In this document: positions 62,264 to 64,000 of the stretch, in pieces | How the letters are laid out: each line of letters begins with the position of its first letter | How positions within the stretch are numbered: position 1 is the first letter of the stretch | Origin: Sphingomonadaceae bacterium 3R27C6 | Lineage (GTDB): Bacteria; Pseudomonadota; Alphaproteobacteria; Sphingomonadales; Sphingomonadaceae | Direction of reading: 5' to 3' | Assembly: GCA_005503215.1 (NCBI GenBank) | Contig: SCNS01000002.1 | Coordinates: forward strand, 310,001 to 374,000 | DNA length: 64,000 nt | Notes under the pieces: model-generated | The model's input: only the letters and a program-made list of their open reading frames with translations | Told to the model about the DNA's origin: nothing | The model's database searches: none | Translations under genes and position numbers: made by a program

Positions 62264-63499
62264 ATGACGGACATGACGAGCGGCACCGGCGCCGGGACAA
62301 AATCGAACTTCTGGGCCAGCGGCCACTGGCCGACATTGGTCGCGGCCTTTCTCTATTTCGACCTCGCCTTCATGGTGTGGGTCATCCTCGGGCCGCTCGC
62401 CCCCGCGATTTCCGAAGACCTCGGGCTCACCCCGGCGCAAAAGGGGCTGATGGTCGCGGTGCCGACGCTTGCGGGCGCGTTGCTCCGCGTCGTCAACGGC
62501 CTGCTCGTCGACCGCATCGGGCCGAAGCGGTCGGGCGCAATCAGCCAGCTCATCGTCATCGCCGGGCTGTTCTCCGCATGGGCGATGGGGGTTTCAAGCT
62601 TTGCCGGCACGCTCGCGTTGGGCATCGTCCTCGGCTTCGCGGGCGCGAGCTTCGCGATCGCATTGCCCCTCGCCAGCCGCTGGTATCCGCCCGAGCATCA
62701 GGGCAAGGCGATGGGCCTCGCCGGCATGGGCAATTCGGGCGTTGTGCTCGCGGCGCTCTTCGCACCCGGCCTCGCCAAGCTGTTCGGCTGGAACGCCGTG
62801 CTCGGCCTCGCGTGCATCCCGCTGACGATCGTCTTCTTCGTCTATCTCGCGATGGCGAAGGATGCGCCGAACGCGCCCGCACCCAAGAAGCTGATCGATT
62901 ATTTCGAGCCGCTCAAGACCGCCGACGCCTGGTGGCTGATGGCCTTTTACGCGGTGACCTTCGGCGGCTTCGTCGGGCTTGCGGCCTCGCTGCCGATCTA
63001 TTTCACCGACCAGTTCCACCTGACCCCGGTGATGGCGGGTTATTGCACCGCGGGCTGCGTTTTCGCCGGATCGCTGGTGCGGCCGATGGGCGGCGCGCTC
63101 GCCGACCGGATCGGCGGGGTGAAAGCGCTGATGATGGTCTTCGTCGTCGCGGCGTTGGCGATTGCCGGGGTGCCGCAGGCGAACACGCTGCCCGCCGCGC
63201 TCGGCCTGTTCGTGATCGCGATGCTCGCGCTCGGCACCGGCAATGGCTCGGTGTTCCAGCTCGTGCCGCAGCGCTTTTCGGCCGAAATCGGCGTGATGAC
63301 CGGGCTTGTCGGCATGGCGGGCGGGGTCGGCGGTTTCTACCTCGCCTCCTCGCTCGGCTTCGCCAAGCAATGGGCGGGCAGCTTTGCCCCCGGTTTCTAT
63401 ATCTTCGCCGGACTTGCGGTGGTCGCGCTCGTCGCGCTGCTCTTCGTCAAAGGCCAGTGGCGCCGGACGTGGGGCGCGGCCGAAGGCGTGCGGATCTGA
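62264..63499 (+). CDS. NarK/NasA nitrate/nitrite MFS transporter
   Basis: 411 residues with 12 membrane helices. Both nitrate-signature segments of the NNP family are visible: GLAGMGNSGVVLAALFAP near residue 155 and ALGTGNGSVFQLVPQRF near residue 325, followed by GLVGMAGGVGGFYLAS. SHORT N-terminal soluble part, then FDLAFMVWVILGPLAPAIS. It imports nitrate for assimilation. The leader carries an ANTAR target and terminator, which place it under NasST. A porin-like gene begins four bases after its stop. Confidence 0.93.
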   Translation: MTDMTSGTGAGTKSNFWASGHWPTLVAAFLYFDLAFMVWVILGPLAPAISEDLGLTPAQKGLMVAVPTLAGALLRVVNGLLVDRIGPKRSGAISQLIVIAGLFSAWAMGVSSFAGTLALGIVLGFAGASFAIALPLASRWYPPEHQGKAMGLAGMGNSGVVLAALFAPGLAKLFGWNAVLGLACIPLTIVFFVYLAMAKDAPNAPAPKKLIDYFEPLKTADAWWLMAFYAVTFGGFVGLAASLPIYFTDQFHLTPVMAGYCTAGCVFAGSLVRPMGGALADRIGGVKALMMVFVVAALAIAGVPQANTLPAALGLFVIAMLALGTGNGSVFQLVPQRFSAEIGVMTGLVGMAGGVGGFYLASSLGFAKQWAGSFAPGFYIFAGLAVVALVALLFVKGQWRRTWGAAEGVRI

Positions 63500-63502
63500 T
63501 CG

Positions 63503-64000
63503 ATGACGCGCATTCTCATCTTTCTGGCCACACTCGCACCCGCCGGGGTCGCGCAAGCAGAGGAAATCGTCCTGAAGCCGATCGGCGAAGCGCGCCTGCG
63601 CTATGAGCAGGTCGATCAGGACGGTCTGCCCGCCGATGCCGAAGCCTTGACGCTGCGCGTCCGCGCCGGGGTGGAAGCCAAGGCGGGTAGCTGGTCGGCG
63701 CTGATCGAAGGGCAAGGCAATCTCGCGATCATCGACGATTATTTCGACGGCCTCCACGGCGCCGCGACGCGCCCGCTGGTCGGCGATCCCGACAATATCG
63801 CCCTCGCCCGCGCACAAATCCGCTATGCATCGCCCGCCTTTGCACTCACCGCGGGGCGGCAGCGGCTCGGCTTCGACGACGAGCGTTTCGTCGGCAGCGT
63901 CGGCTTTCGCCAGAACGGCCAGAGCTTCGATGCGGTGCGTGCCGAGATCACGCCGCTAAAAGGCGTGAAGGCCGACCTCGCCTATGCGTGGAGCGTGCGG
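63503..64000 (+). CDS. Alginate-export-family outer-membrane porin (3' truncated by window)
   Basis: 166 residues are visible before the window ends. A signal peptide (ILIFLATLAPAGVAQAEE) is followed by beta-barrel-like strands: KPIGEARLRYEQVDQDG, ALTLRVRAGVEAKAG, AFALTAGRQRLGFDDERF and GFRQNGQSFDAVRAE. These match the N-terminal part of alginate_exp-type barrels (AlgE-like), which in sphingomonads often accompany nitrate genes. It begins four bases after the transporter stop, so it is cotranscribed and may let nitrate cross the outer membrane; this is inference. Confidence 0.78.
   Translation, partial: MTRILIFLATLAPAGVAQAEEIVLKPIGEARLRYEQVDQDGLPADAEALTLRVRAGVEAKAGSWSALIEGQGNLAIIDDYFDGLHGAATRPLVGDPDNIALARAQIRYASPAFALTAGRQRLGFDDERFVGSVGFRQNGQSFDAVRAEITPLKGVKADLAYAWSVR

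Overview
The window is a GC-rich (about 63-65% by eye) alphaproteobacterial chromosome segment. Protein style and gene neighbourhoods point to the Sphingomonadales, most likely Sphingopyxis or a close relative: rodZ-cpoB-tilS-ftsH order, an NrsF-type anti-sigma factor with a SigF-like ECF sigma factor, a CDC48-like AAA ATPase, and a NasT/NasS nitrate module. The genus is inference. I see no insertion sequence, prophage or CRISPR array.

Layout. 1-2.7 kb: end of a PepSY membrane protein, a DUF3325 protein, and an NrsF/ECF sigma pair with a recognisable ECF promoter. 2.9-4.6 kb: galE, converging on a TMEM165/GDT1 manganese exporter preceded by a yybP-ykoY-type manganese riboswitch. 4.6-11.4 kb: tamA-tamB plus a small lipoprotein. 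11.6-14.3 kb: ugd and selO.

14.4-41.3 kb is a large exopolysaccharide/capsule locus of the Wzx/Wzy type. One minus-strand operon carries wzy, a GT4, wzx, two FkbM methyltransferases, a GT2 and a GT4. A small plus-strand operon carries a GT2 and a WbpV/WreQ-like reductase. A second minus-strand operon runs flaA1-like dehydratase, a second Wzy/WaaL-like protein, wza, wzc, an unknown membrane-anchored protein, the initiating sugar transferase, gmd and fcl. A UDP-glucuronate 4-epimerase, wecB, wecC, manA and manC follow. Together with galE and ugd this supplies GDP-mannose-derived L-fucose, UDP-GlcA/GalA, UDP-ManNAcA and probably UDP-QuiNAc. No phosphomannomutase, phosphoglucomutase or galU is present, so those must lie elsewhere.

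41.3-48.3 kb is housekeeping: hslV-hslU (with a heat-shock-like promoter), rodZ, cpoB, tilS, ftsH. 48.3-56 kb: small secreted proteins, a DUF3800 protein, rpoZ, a phospholipase-D family enzyme facing a PmtA-like methyltransferase, an MFS transporter facing a CDC48-like ATPase. 56.1-60 kb: a LysR regulator, an orphan FkbM methyltransferase, tRNA-Thr(GGU), a 46-residue protein, a DUF1905 protein, a cyclophilin-like protein, tRNA-Ser(GGA). 60.2-64 kb: a nitrate assimilation module, nasT-nasS, then a leader with ANTAR-type hairpins and an intrinsic terminator, a NarK/NasA transporter, and a porin-like gene cut by the window end.
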